Shown: positions 7,901 through 14,340 of the stretch, one piece after another
Numbering within the stretch: the stretch's first letter is position 1
Layout: each line of letters opens with the position of its first letter
From: DAOTVC01 sp034437215
Lineage (GTDB): Bacteria > Chloroflexota > Anaerolineae > B4-G1 > SLSP01
Assembly: GCA_034437215.1 (NCBI GenBank)
Contig: DAOTVC010000064.1
Coordinates: 1-16,065 of the forward strand
Reading direction: 5' to 3'
Length of the DNA: 16,065 nucleotides
Notes under the pieces: model-generated
What the model saw: only the letters and a program-made list of their open reading frames with translations
Database searches by the model: none
Told to the model about the DNA's origin: nothing
Translations under genes and position numbers: made by a program

Positions 7901-8166
7901 CTTGCGGGATCGAAGCCGTAGGCCAGCAGGTGGATCTCCGTTCCCGCCAGCAGGGCGTGCAGCTCCATGCCCGCGAATTCGGCGATACCGCGGCGCATCG
8001 CCGTCTCGTGGAAGGACAGCAGTCCGGAGACGGTCTGGTGGTCGGTAAGGGCGGCGTAGGCCACGCCCGCATCGGCGAGGAAGTCCGCCACCAGCGCGGG
8101 TGCGTAATAACCATCGCTGGCGTCGGAATGACAGTGCAGATCTACCCTCACCACCGGCTCGTTCAT
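4960..8166 (-). CDS. PHP-Cache-PAS-CBS-CBS-DUF294 membrane signalling nucleotidyltransferase
   Basis: A 1068-residue multidomain protein. Order: PHP phosphoesterase (about 5-205) with a full metal set, His11 and His13 (HCHSDASDG), Asp18, Asp42/His43, Glu68, His79, His120 and Asp177/His179 (GGSDYHG); a Pro/Ala linker; membrane helix 234-260; an extracytoplasmic single Cache domain (about 265-412, with KDYFWITDRHPRMVMHPY and FAPWGWIIGTGLYVDD); helix 425-444; PAS (about 462-577); two CBS domains (about 605-660 and 667-720); a DUF294 nucleotidyltransferase with GSEAR...TDQDNALIY (Gly801-Ser802, Asp813, Asp815); and a DUF294 C-terminal domain to the end. The reading frame is continuous across all joins. 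PHP and CBS/DUF294 are predicted cytoplasmic, Cache outside. The ATG has no Shine-Dalgarno but lies 6 bases after TATAAT, suggesting a leaderless mRNA. The linkage of PHP with this array is unusual. Confidence 0.88.
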   Translation of the reverse strand: MNEPVVRVDLHCHSDASDGYYAPALVADFLADAGVAYAALTDHQTVSGLLSFHETAMRRGIAEFAGMELHALLAGTEIHLLAYGFDPASPALQPLFTTTPPAAEAIAAVHEAGGIVFLAHPLHPGWSESVLEAAVEELARAGLDGIEAFYKPYPEETRARLAALADRLGLLTCGGSDYHGPHQLSPGVELPVARWKQFREALGAPARNGQHAPGHTEAPEPAALPPSARTNWRWLFLHIVLPSLLVIAVFVTLLFGVLIPTMEERLLDRKREMAAELTNSAWSILWEYHREEQAGELSLEAAQQAAIERIRGLRYGPEGKDYFWITDRHPRMVMHPYRPDLEGADLTDFTDPEGVRPFVEFVDAVRNDSSGFVRYVWQWQDDPDRLEPKESYVRSFAPWGWIIGTGLYVDDVRQEVATITGRMVDISFLVTVLATGLLLTVAYQSLKVERRRSAAEQALRRSHERYRALVESATSGTLLLLNGRCTYANRTLLDMLGYTAAELAFLDLDDIILVDAEGLAANPLQQIAGGGEVREPFEARLKRKGGRTVPVLLSATAVFFSGRQGMILSVQDLTQHRAMQSAAARDRLISQLQTSSLFLTEPVRNSMEAPLSCPLDTSIVRAVRLMSRHDADAIVVTTPEGEPVGLVSNHDLRERVVAAGLDTQLPVSRIMSAPLVTIDEQAPLFEAFLLERERNVRHLAVFDGSNALVGVIQSSRALQPERYSLVAFTHRIRRAQRVEELVESYRDLPALVGALVESGALPQNLCHVTTSVSDAITERVVTLALEQLGTPPVPFAFVALGSEARQEQTLATDQDNALIYADPPPDAPDVAAYFLRLGERVCDNLDRIGYRHCEGGTMAKNPRWNRPLSRWRAYVDDWLTEPDEQALLHCSVFFDHRCVYGDRSLVDTWWEHVARLVAARPAFLSHLALKTLQYKPPVGLFGRIVTGADGAAPNTFNIKEAMLPIVNFARLYALKQGLEETNTFSRLERLSALGVLQPESYQGIYQAYSHLMQLRYRHQIERLKAGHEPDNAIDPRALTQIEVGILKNTFSQIGTIQKKVGYDFRVTG

Positions 8167-8172
8167 GAGGAG

Positions 8173-8178
8173 ATTATA
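8173..8178 (-). promoter_or_regulatory. -10 box of a probable leaderless promoter
   Basis: On the minus strand a perfect TATAAT ends 6 bases before the ATG of the PHP-DUF294 gene (TATAAT-ctcctc-ATG). Transcription would start at or next to the A of the start codon. No purine-rich ribosome binding site precedes the ATG. The region 16-17 bases upstream (tggctg) is a poor -35 match, so the promoter rests on the -10 alone. Confidence 0.45.
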
Positions 8179-8282
8179 CCACCGCGGTTACGATCAGCCA
8201 CCGGTAGCGGCGAGACCGGCGCCGCAGTGCTCATGAGGGACGCGCTTCCCCCACTCATAGCATCGAACCCGATCCTGGGCGT

Positions 8283-8330
8283 GCGCAGCACTTCCGGCGG
8301 TCCGCAGTGGGTGTAAAGCATGACTTGCAT
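8283..8330 (-). pseudogene. N-terminal scrap of an MDR-type oxidoreductase
   Basis: Sixteen codons read MQVMLYTHCGPPEVLR, the characteristic N-terminus of medium-chain dehydrogenases of the quinone-oxidoreductase type (compare MKAILFTEYGSPDVLH in the intact gene at 9453-8458). After the Arg the frame continues without any family resemblance, and no NAD-binding domain follows. It is too diverged from the intact neighbour to be a recent duplicate of it. Short, so chance similarity is possible. Confidence 0.4.
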
Positions 8331-8338
8331 TTGGAGGC

Positions 8339-8434
8339 CTCCAGTCTGTTGAATCCCTTGACAATCAGCCACACGGCCAGCGCCACCGCCAACCGGTCGA
8401 ACAACGTCTGCATCGCCCCGCTGACATCGGCCCC
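8339..8434 (-). pseudogene. Possible remnant of mscL (second membrane helix)
   Basis: Just after the stop of the MDR gene, one frame reads GAMQTLFDRLAVALAVWLIV followed by KGFNRLE. This aligns well with the second membrane helix of the large-conductance mechanosensitive channel (typically GAFLQ..IDFLIVAFAIFLVVKAINRL). A TAA at 8437-8435 precedes it in frame, there is no first helix, and the sequence beyond NRLE is unrelated, so it cannot be functional. Called from pattern recall only. Confidence 0.4.
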
Positions 8435-8457
8435 TTAGGGCGAGAATGTTCAGCGTG

Positions 8458-9453
8458 TCAAATAGTAATCACGACAGGCCCCTTCTTGCCTCCAGCCTCG
8501 ACGTAGCGGTGCGCCTCGACGGCCTGTTCCAACGGGAAGCGGCGGTCGATAAGGGCTTGGATCTGCCCGGCCTCGGCCAGCTCCTTGACCCAAACAAGGT
8601 CTTGCGCTTTTTCTGCGGCAAAGGCACAGATGACCTTTTGCGGGCTGCGGGTCAGCGCGGTCCACAGCATTTGAAAGACCGCCTTCATCTTGTAGCTGGC
8701 CAACAGGTAGATGCCGTTGGGCGTGAGCGAGTGTTTGAACCGTGCAAACGAACCCTTGCCCAGGATGTCGAAAATCAGGTCGTAGGTCTCGCCGTTTTGG
8801 GTGAAATCCTCTTGCGTGTAATCGATGACCTTATCCGCCCCCAGGGAGCGCACGAAATCCAGGCGCGGCGTGCCGCAGACGCCGGTCACCTCTGCGCCCC
8901 AGTGTTTGGCAAGCTGCACGGCCATCGAGCCAATCCCGCCGGAAGCGCCGTTGATCAGCACCTCCTGTCCGGGTTGGAGATCGATCTTCCGGAGCAGGCT
9001 GGAGGCCATAATCGCGCCATAAGGCAGGGTGGCGGCCTCGGCGTAGGTCAGGTTAGCCGGTTTGCGCGCGACCGTCCCGGTTTCGGGGATGCAGAGGTAC
9101 TCGGCATACGCGCCCATTTTCATTCCCACGTAGGCGAACACCTGGTCGCCGGGCTTGAACTTCGTGACCGCCGCACCCACTGTTTCCACTTCCCCCGCCA
9201 GTTCGCTGCCCAGGATGGTGGTTTTGGGTTTGTTCCAGCCAAAGGAGAGGCGCGCCGGGAAAAAGAGCGGCGCGGGCATATTGAACTGCTGGGAGGTCAG
9301 GTGGGCAAAGTTCCGGGCGGTCAGGTCGCCGTAATTGACCGGCGTGGCGTACACCCTGACCAGTATCTCGCTCTCTTTCGGGGTGGGCTGGGGAACGTCC
9401 GCGAGATGCAGTACATCGGGGGAACCGTATTCGGTGAAGAGAATTGCTTTCAT
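8458..9453 (-). CDS. NAD(P)-dependent MDR oxidoreductase (quinone oxidoreductase-like)
   Basis: A 331-residue medium-chain dehydrogenase/reductase, probably reducing quinones or alpha,beta-unsaturated carbonyls with NAD(P)H. The GroES-like N-domain begins MKAILFTEYGSPDVLHLADV and contains VNYGDLTARN and GSELAGEVETVG (82-93). The Rossmann domain carries INGASGGIGSMAVQLAK (167-183). The C-terminus, FPLEQAVEAHRYVEAGGKKG then PVVITI, is typical. The Cys/His zinc ligands of alcohol dehydrogenases are missing, so it belongs to the zinc-less branch. ATG 9453 has aaggag (9465-9460) at a 6-base spacing. It lies 55 bases downstream of the four-helix membrane protein gene on the same strand, probably one operon. 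Downstream lie gene remnants rather than a terminator. Confidence 0.88.
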   Translation of the reverse strand: MKAILFTEYGSPDVLHLADVPQPTPKESEILVRVYATPVNYGDLTARNFAHLTSQQFNMPAPLFFPARLSFGWNKPKTTILGSELAGEVETVGAAVTKFKPGDQVFAYVGMKMGAYAEYLCIPETGTVARKPANLTYAEAATLPYGAIMASSLLRKIDLQPGQEVLINGASGGIGSMAVQLAKHWGAEVTGVCGTPRLDFVRSLGADKVIDYTQEDFTQNGETYDLIFDILGKGSFARFKHSLTPNGIYLLASYKMKAVFQMLWTALTRSPQKVICAFAAEKAQDLVWVKELAEAGQIQALIDRRFPLEQAVEAHRYVEAGGKKGPVVITI

Positions 9454-9508
9454 GCGATGCTCCTTGTATCGTGATAGAAGACCTTTCGTTGCTTGCGTAG
9501 TCGTGTGG

Positions 9509-9871
9509 TCAGACCCAGTTCCAGGCGTACCAAATGGTCACCAGATTGAACACCATACTGACAACCAGCAGGAATTTGTCGTACGCCGATGGATAGGTCG
9601 GTAGGCCGACCAGGTTGAACAGGAAAAAGAAGCCCGCCGCCATGATGTTTGCCCAGCGGCTGGTAGGTTGCGGCAGCGCCAGGGTCAGGAAAATCATCAG
9701 GATAGGGATCAACATCAGGACGGCGATGCCCAACCAGCCAAACTGACTGAACTTGAGCTCGGCCATTGCCCTTGCCGCATCACCGCTGATGATGCGCAGC
9801 ACGTCACCCAGCAGGTAGATCGGCATGACGACAATCCACAGCGCGGCGAGGAGGATCTGCGTCTTGAACAT
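9509..9871 (-). CDS. Four-helix membrane protein (DUF6326-like), unknown function
   Basis: A 120-residue hydrophobic protein with four predicted helices at about residues 5-27, 45-67, 76-94 and 98-118, short polar loops and a C-terminal WYAWNWV. The N-terminal pattern (KTQILLAALWIVVMPIYLLGDVLRIISG) recalls the DUF6326 family of small membrane proteins; that assignment is from memory. ATG 9871 is preceded by ggggaggg about 10 bases upstream, a slightly long spacing, lying inside the C-terminal remnant of another MDR gene. Likely first gene of an operon with the MDR oxidoreductase downstream. No catalytic motif is visible. Confidence 0.7.
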   Translation of the reverse strand: MFKTQILLAALWIVVMPIYLLGDVLRIISGDAARAMAELKFSQFGWLGIAVLMLIPILMIFLTLALPQPTSRWANIMAAGFFFLFNLVGLPTYPSAYDKFLLVVSMVFNLVTIWYAWNWV

Positions 9872-9874
9872 AGT

Positions 9875-9970
9875 TCAGCGGCCCTCCCCAACGATGGTAA
9901 TCACGACTTTCCCCTGGGCGTGGCTTTCTTCCAGGTAGCGGAAGGCGGCGGGGGTTTCGCTCAGCGGGTA
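9875..9970 (-). pseudogene. C-terminal remnant of a second MDR oxidoreductase
   Basis: One frame reads YPLSETPAAFRYLEESHAQG then KVVITIVGEGR and a stop (TGA at 9877-9875). This is the standard C-terminus of quinone-oxidoreductase-like MDR proteins (YPL.E..EA.RYLE.GHA.GKVVI). Upstream the frame runs at once into unrelated sequence (end of the FGE fragment), so all catalytic parts are missing. Only four bases separate it from the TGA of that fragment, a deletion-type junction. Confidence 0.75.
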
Positions 9971-9973
9971 CGT

Positions 9974-10081
9974 TCAAGGGAGGGACGGGACTGTCACCCG
10001 GAAACCATAGCCGCCACTCTGATTCTCGGGGGTGAGCGCTAAACGGAAGGCGCAGCGCAGCCCCCAGGTGAGGTTGTAGTA
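9974..10081 (-). pseudogene. C-terminal end of a formylglycine-generating-enzyme (SUMF1/FGE-sulfatase) domain
   Basis: The frame reads YYNLTWGLRCAFRLALTPEN followed by QSGGYGFRVTVPSLP and a stop. The RCAFR ... P-N ... YGFRV pattern is the hallmark C-terminus of FGE-sulfatase domains. The N-terminal part of the domain, including the GGSW motif and catalytic region, is missing; instead the sequence joins, one frame off, to a protein-kinase N-terminus at 10082. In several filamentous bacteria kinase and FGE domains occur in one polypeptide, so this is probably one gene with its middle deleted. Confidence 0.7.
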
Positions 10082-10354
10082 GGTAGGCGTTCCCCTCCTC
10101 CTCGAAGTAGTCGGTGACGTTGACCAGGTGGGGATGGCGCAGGCGGGCCAGGATCTGGGCCTCCTGGATGAACTGCTGTCGCAGCCGGTCCAACATGGGG
10201 ACATCGAGGCCCGGTTGGGGTACCAGCTCTTTGACCGCGACGGGCACCTTCAGGCGCGTGTCCCAGGCGCGGTAGACGGCCCCATTCCGCCCCGGCCCAA
10301 CAGAGCGACGACCCGATAGCGGTGTTGTAGGATCTGTCCGCTGTTTAACGGCAT
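10082..10354 (-). pseudogene. Ser/Thr protein kinase, N-terminal remnant with frameshift
   Basis: ATG 10354 follows a good ribosome binding site (gaggagga, 10368-10361) and encodes MPLNSGQILQHRYRVVALLG then RGGMG, a kinase glycine-rich loop. At the C run 10280-10283 (GGGG on the coding strand) one base is missing compared with the expected GRGGMGAVYRAWD. The original frame then stops at TGA 10252-10250. The other frame continues as AVYRAWDTRLKVPVAVKELV, with the VAVK ATP-binding lysine, and FIQEAQILARLRHPHLVNVT then DYFEEEGNAYL, ending before the hinge. Kinase catalytic HRD and DFG motifs are absent. The gene cannot make an active kinase. Confidence 0.85.
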
Positions 10355-10570
10355 AGGCGTTCCTCCTCAGACGTGGTGTGGTCGGCCTAGCAAGCTATCA
10401 GGCAGTACAAAGGCCCGAGTGTTACAGAATCTCACAGGGCCAACGACGCGGGAGAAAGGGAGACGGGACATGGGGAGAGATATCAGCCGTAGAATGAACG
10501 GAGCCTCCCGGCGGGTCTCATCGTATATCCAAGTATAGGTCAGGGTTACGGAGGCGACAAGCGCCGGGCG
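10355..10570. other. Intergenic spacer without a recognisable gene
   Basis: Between the dead kinase start and the GNAT stop I see only the kinase ribosome binding site (10361-10368). No coding frame with family resemblance and no convincing terminator for the GNAT gene was found. Confidence 0.5.
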
Positions 10571-11104
10571 TCAGCGCGGCTCTAACCTCTCCACGGCGTA
10601 GAGCCGCCGCAGTTCGTGCCCCGGACGGATGACCTCGCGCTCCAGCGTCATGCCGATCTTGAGGGCCACGCTCTCCGATCCCGCATTCTCCGGCTCGATG
10701 AGCGCGATGAGCCTCTCCAGCCCGCGCTCCTCGAAGGCGTAGCGCTTGAGGGCCCGCCCGATCTCCGTCGCGTACCCCTTGCCCCAGGCCGAGGTCGCCA
10801 GCACGTAGATCAGTTCGATCTCGGCGCGCCCCGCCACCTCCTTCTCGAGAAGTCCGGCGTGCCCGACCACGCGGCCCGTCTCCTTCTCGACCACGGGCCA
10901 GAGGTCGTAGGCTTCGGCGTAGGGGTCGGCAGCGGTCTCCTTGAAGACGGAGCGCAGCCACGTCCGCTCACGGGGGCCGCCCAGGTAACGGGTCACCTTG
11001 GGGTCCGACCAGAGGTCGACGAGCGCTTCGATGTCCGCTGCCCGCTGGTAGCGCAGCTGCAGCCGCTCGGTCTCGAGGATGGTACTCTCCTTCTCTGGAT
11101 TCAC
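10571..11104 (-). CDS. GNAT acetyltransferase, RimJ/RimL-like (Acetyltransf_3)
   Basis: A 177-residue GNAT N-acetyltransferase, which would transfer an acetyl group from acetyl-CoA to an amine; the substrate is unknown. It opens with the standard ILETERLQLR and has the acetyl-CoA pyrophosphate-binding loop AWGKGYATE (106-114), LIYVLA just before it, and the RimJ-type IEPENAGSESVALKIGM (136-152). GTG 11104 is chosen as start because tggagg (11118-11113) lies 8 bases upstream; an in-frame GTG at 11119 would add five residues but has no ribosome binding site. It begins 59 bases after the stop of the histidine kinase gene on the same strand, so it may be read from the same message. Confidence 0.82.
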   Translation of the reverse strand: MNPEKESTILETERLQLRYQRAADIEALVDLWSDPKVTRYLGGPRERTWLRSVFKETAADPYAEAYDLWPVVEKETGRVVGHAGLLEKEVAGRAEIELIYVLATSAWGKGYATEIGRALKRYAFEERGLERLIALIEPENAGSESVALKIGMTLEREVIRPGHELRRLYAVERLEPR

Positions 11105-11163
11105 TGACGTCGCCTCCACGGTATTTGCTCGACTTCGGACGGGGTCTCTCTTGTGTGCCTCTG

Positions 11164-14100
11164 CTATGCAGGGAGGGTGAAGAAGAAGGTCGCGCCCGCC
11201 CCCGCCTCCGACTCCACCCAGATGCGCCCGCCGTGGCGCTCCACGATGCGCCTGCAGAGCGCCAGCCCGATTCCCGTGCCGGGATACTCCTCCCGGGCAT
11301 GCAGCCGTTGGAAGATCTGGAAGATGCGCTCCCCTTGGTCCGGGGGGATACCGATGCCGTCGTCGGCGACGGAGAAGCGCCAGAGATCGCCCTCCTGCGT
11401 CGCCGAGACGTGCACCTGCGGTGCTGCGTCTGCCCGCCGGAACTTGACGGCGTTGGCGATGAGGTTCTGGAAGACCTGCCCCAGCTGTACCCCGTCTGCC
11501 TCTACCACCGGCAGCGGATCGTGGGTCACTCGGGCGTCACTCTCTGCGATCGACCGGTCCAGCATCTTCAGGGCCCGCTCCAGGACAACCTCCACCTCGA
11601 TGGGGGCAAAGCCCCGTCCCTGGGTGCCCACGCGGGAGAGGTCCAACAGTGCGCCGATCATCTCCTGCATACGCTCGGTGCCGTCCACTGCGTAATCGAT
11701 AAAGTCCCTGGCCTGCTCGTCGAGCCCCTCCCCGTAGCGCCGCTCCAGCAGCTCCAGGAAGCCCTTCACCGTGCGCACCGGCTCCTGCAGGTCATGGGAG
11801 ATGACGTAGGCGAACTCCTCCAGGTCGCGATTGCTGTGCTCGAGCCGGGCAGTGTAGTGTTCTATCTCCTGCTCCGCCCGTTTGCGCTCTGTAATATCCT
11901 GCACCGTACCCTCCAGTCGGACGACGCGCCCCTGGACGTCGGTGATGGGCGCGCCGATGGCGTGCAGACAGACGATCTTCCCGTTGGGCAGTGGCACGTC
12001 TAGATCGATCGCGTAGGGTTGGACCTCTTCGATGGCCCGTCGGATGGCCTCACGGAGGCGTGCAGCATCCTCAGGGTGGTGCAGGGCCATGTCCTCCTCG
12101 AAGGTGGGTGGTCCCAGCCGGGGATCACGCTCGTAGAGCTCGTAGGTCGTCTCCGACCAGGTGATCTCCCCGCTCTCCAGGTCGAAGTCCCAGTGGCCCA
12201 TACGGCCCAGACGCTGTGCAGCTCGCAGGCGCTGCTCGCTCTTCGCCAGCGCCTCCTCCATCCGTTTGCGGGTGACGATCTCCCAGGAGAAGTCCCCCAG
12301 CTGAAGGGCGATGTCGAGGTCCAGGGCGTCGTACTCCGTGGGCTTGTTGCCCACACCGAAGACGCCCACGATGCGCCGGTCGCGTTCGACAGGCACCACC
12401 AGCTCGCGTACGACCGGAGCGTGTCCCGGGGGCAGACCTTGCCGGTGGGGGAGGGAGGCGTAGTCGTTGTGGATGATGGGCCGCCGCTCGCGGATGCAGT
12501 CGGCCCACACGCCGGCTTTGGAGAGGGGGTAGTGGAGCCCGGGTCCCTGGGCGCGGCACATCCTCTTCAGAGTGTTGGTCGACCAGGACTGGAGGACGAC
12601 GCTCTCGCCGTCCGCCTCCAGAAAGTGGTAGAAGCCGATCCGGCTGCCCGTGAGCGCCTCGATCTCGTCCAGGGCCAGCTGCATCAACTCCGCGGAGGAG
12701 TGGGTCGCGGAGGCTGCCGCGATCCGCAGCCGCGCCTCCGTCACCCTCTCTGCCCGTTTGCGGTCGGTGATATTCACAACCCCGGCGATGGCCCCGCGGT
12801 ATCGCCCTGCGGCATCGAGGATGGGCGCGGTCCTCATCAATACTTGGAGATGATACCCCTCCCTGTGCAGGAGCAGGAATTCGTGCTCCTCTTGAACGCC
12901 CCGGCGGCGGCGGGCGAGCCGCGTCCGGGCCAGCTCGACGCCTGCCTCGTCCATGAAGTCGAAGAAGCACCGACCCTCCATCTCCTCCACGGTGTGGCCG
13001 AGCATCTCCGCCATCTTGGGGTTGACGAAGGTCGTGCGATTCTCCGTGTCGATGGCCCAGACCCCCTCCTGGAGGGTATCCAGGAGCCGGCGGTAGCGGA
13101 TCTCCTTGTTCCGCAGGGTCTCCTGCATCTCCATGTAGGGGGTGATGTCGGTCAGCACGGCGTAGTAGCCCTGCACCTCCCCATCCTCGGCGACGTCGGG
13201 CACCAGGATGCCGTCGATGTCGCGCGTGCCGCCGACAGCGTAGTCGTAGCGTTCGTGGTACCGGACCTGCTCTCCGCTCAACGCCCGCTCGACGTGCACG
13301 CGTGCCTTCTGGAAGGCCTCCTCGCCGATGACCTCCACCAGCGTCTTGCCCAGCACCTCGTCGGCGTCCAGACCGAATTTCTCCTGATAGGTGCGGTTGA
13401 CGAAGCGGTACTTCAGGTCCTTGTCGGTGTAAGCGATGAACTGGGGCAGGACGTCGACGATGGCTCGGAAGCGCTCCTCGCTCTCTCGCAGTACCTCCTC
13501 CGCCCGCTGCTGCTCGGTGATCTCCTGGATAACGCCAGCGAAGTACTCCGGCTCACCGGCGGCATCGCGCACCAGGGTCACCAGCAACTTGACCCAGATG
13601 ATGGTGCCATCCTGGCGCAGATAGCGCTTCTTGAGAGAGAAGCCTGGAATCTGCCCGGTAAGGGTCCGCTGGACCAACGCGTCGTCGTGGGTCAGGTCGT
13701 CGGGGTGGGTGAGCTCCTGGTAGGCCATGGTGTAGAGCTCGTCACGCGTGTAGCCGACCATCTCGCAGAACTGCCGGTTGACCCAGAGCCAGCGGCCCTC
13801 GAGGTCGGTCTCGGTAATGCCCACGGGCGCCGCCTCGAAGATGGTGTGCAGGCGCTGCTCCCGCTCGCTCAGAGCGGCGTTGCTCTGCTGCAGCGCCTGC
13901 GTGCGCTCTGCGACCCGAGCCTCCAACTCGGCGTGGATCTGCTGGCGCTCGATAGCGTACATCAGCGTGCGGGCGAGGAGGCTGCCCGTAGCTTCGTTCT
14001 TGTAGAGGTAGTCCTGCACGCCGGCGCGCACGCTCTTCCGCGCCAGGGTCTCGTCCTCCCGCCCCGTGAGCACGACGAGGGGCATGTGGGGGATCTGTCC

Positions 14101-14340
14101 CCGCAGCGTGGCGACGGTCTCCCCGGCCCGGCTGTCGGGCAGGTCGAGGTCGCTGAGCACCACGTCGAAGTCCTCCTCGCCGAGGCGGATCAACGCCGTC
14201 TGGAGATGGTCCACGTGTTCGATCTCGAAGTAGGGGAGATCCCAGCCCATCTGCCGGGCTGCGACCAGTTTCTCCTGGACCAGACGGGCGTCGGCGGGGT
14301 TATCCTCGATAAAGAGGACGTGGATGACTCTCTCGTTCAT
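11164..14340 (-). CDS. Histidine kinase with N-terminal receiver: REC-PAS-PAS-PAS-GAF-PAS-HisKA-HATPase
   Basis: A 1058-residue soluble hybrid kinase without membrane helices. Order: receiver (about 4-128) with Glu12/Asp13, phosphoacceptor Asp64 (LSDLDLPD), Thr92 and Lys114; coiled coil about 132-163; PAS (160-278), PAS (286-400), PAS (411-528); GAF (about 540-690, GFYHFLEADGESVVLQSWST); PAS of the PAS_3 type (705-820, GHWDFDLESGEITW); HisKA with His849 in VISHDLQEP; and HATPase with N-box Asn963, DDGIGIP (993-999) and GTGIGLALC (1021-1029). All catalytic residues are present. ATG 14340 has gagggag close upstream; an in-frame TTG at 14439 would add 33 unsupported residues. No output regulator is next to it, so its partner is elsewhere. 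Confidence 0.9.
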   Translation of the reverse strand: MNERVIHVLFIEDNPADARLVQEKLVAARQMGWDLPYFEIEHVDHLQTALIRLGEEDFDVVLSDLDLPDSRAGETVATLRGQIPHMPLVVLTGREDETLARKSVRAGVQDYLYKNEATGSLLARTLMYAIERQQIHAELEARVAERTQALQQSNAALSEREQRLHTIFEAAPVGITETDLEGRWLWVNRQFCEMVGYTRDELYTMAYQELTHPDDLTHDDALVQRTLTGQIPGFSLKKRYLRQDGTIIWVKLLVTLVRDAAGEPEYFAGVIQEITEQQRAEEVLRESEERFRAIVDVLPQFIAYTDKDLKYRFVNRTYQEKFGLDADEVLGKTLVEVIGEEAFQKARVHVERALSGEQVRYHERYDYAVGGTRDIDGILVPDVAEDGEVQGYYAVLTDITPYMEMQETLRNKEIRYRRLLDTLQEGVWAIDTENRTTFVNPKMAEMLGHTVEEMEGRCFFDFMDEAGVELARTRLARRRRGVQEEHEFLLLHREGYHLQVLMRTAPILDAAGRYRGAIAGVVNITDRKRAERVTEARLRIAAASATHSSAELMQLALDEIEALTGSRIGFYHFLEADGESVVLQSWSTNTLKRMCRAQGPGLHYPLSKAGVWADCIRERRPIIHNDYASLPHRQGLPPGHAPVVRELVVPVERDRRIVGVFGVGNKPTEYDALDLDIALQLGDFSWEIVTRKRMEEALAKSEQRLRAAQRLGRMGHWDFDLESGEITWSETTYELYERDPRLGPPTFEEDMALHHPEDAARLREAIRRAIEEVQPYAIDLDVPLPNGKIVCLHAIGAPITDVQGRVVRLEGTVQDITERKRAEQEIEHYTARLEHSNRDLEEFAYVISHDLQEPVRTVKGFLELLERRYGEGLDEQARDFIDYAVDGTERMQEMIGALLDLSRVGTQGRGFAPIEVEVVLERALKMLDRSIAESDARVTHDPLPVVEADGVQLGQVFQNLIANAVKFRRADAAPQVHVSATQEGDLWRFSVADDGIGIPPDQGERIFQIFQRLHAREEYPGTGIGLALCRRIVERHGGRIWVESEAGAGATFFFTLPA

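Noticed and set aside
8283..9970. Idea that one MDR gene was split by insertion of the intact MDR and membrane protein genes
   Set aside because: On the minus strand the C-terminal piece comes before the N-terminal piece, so the two cannot be halves of one interrupted gene.
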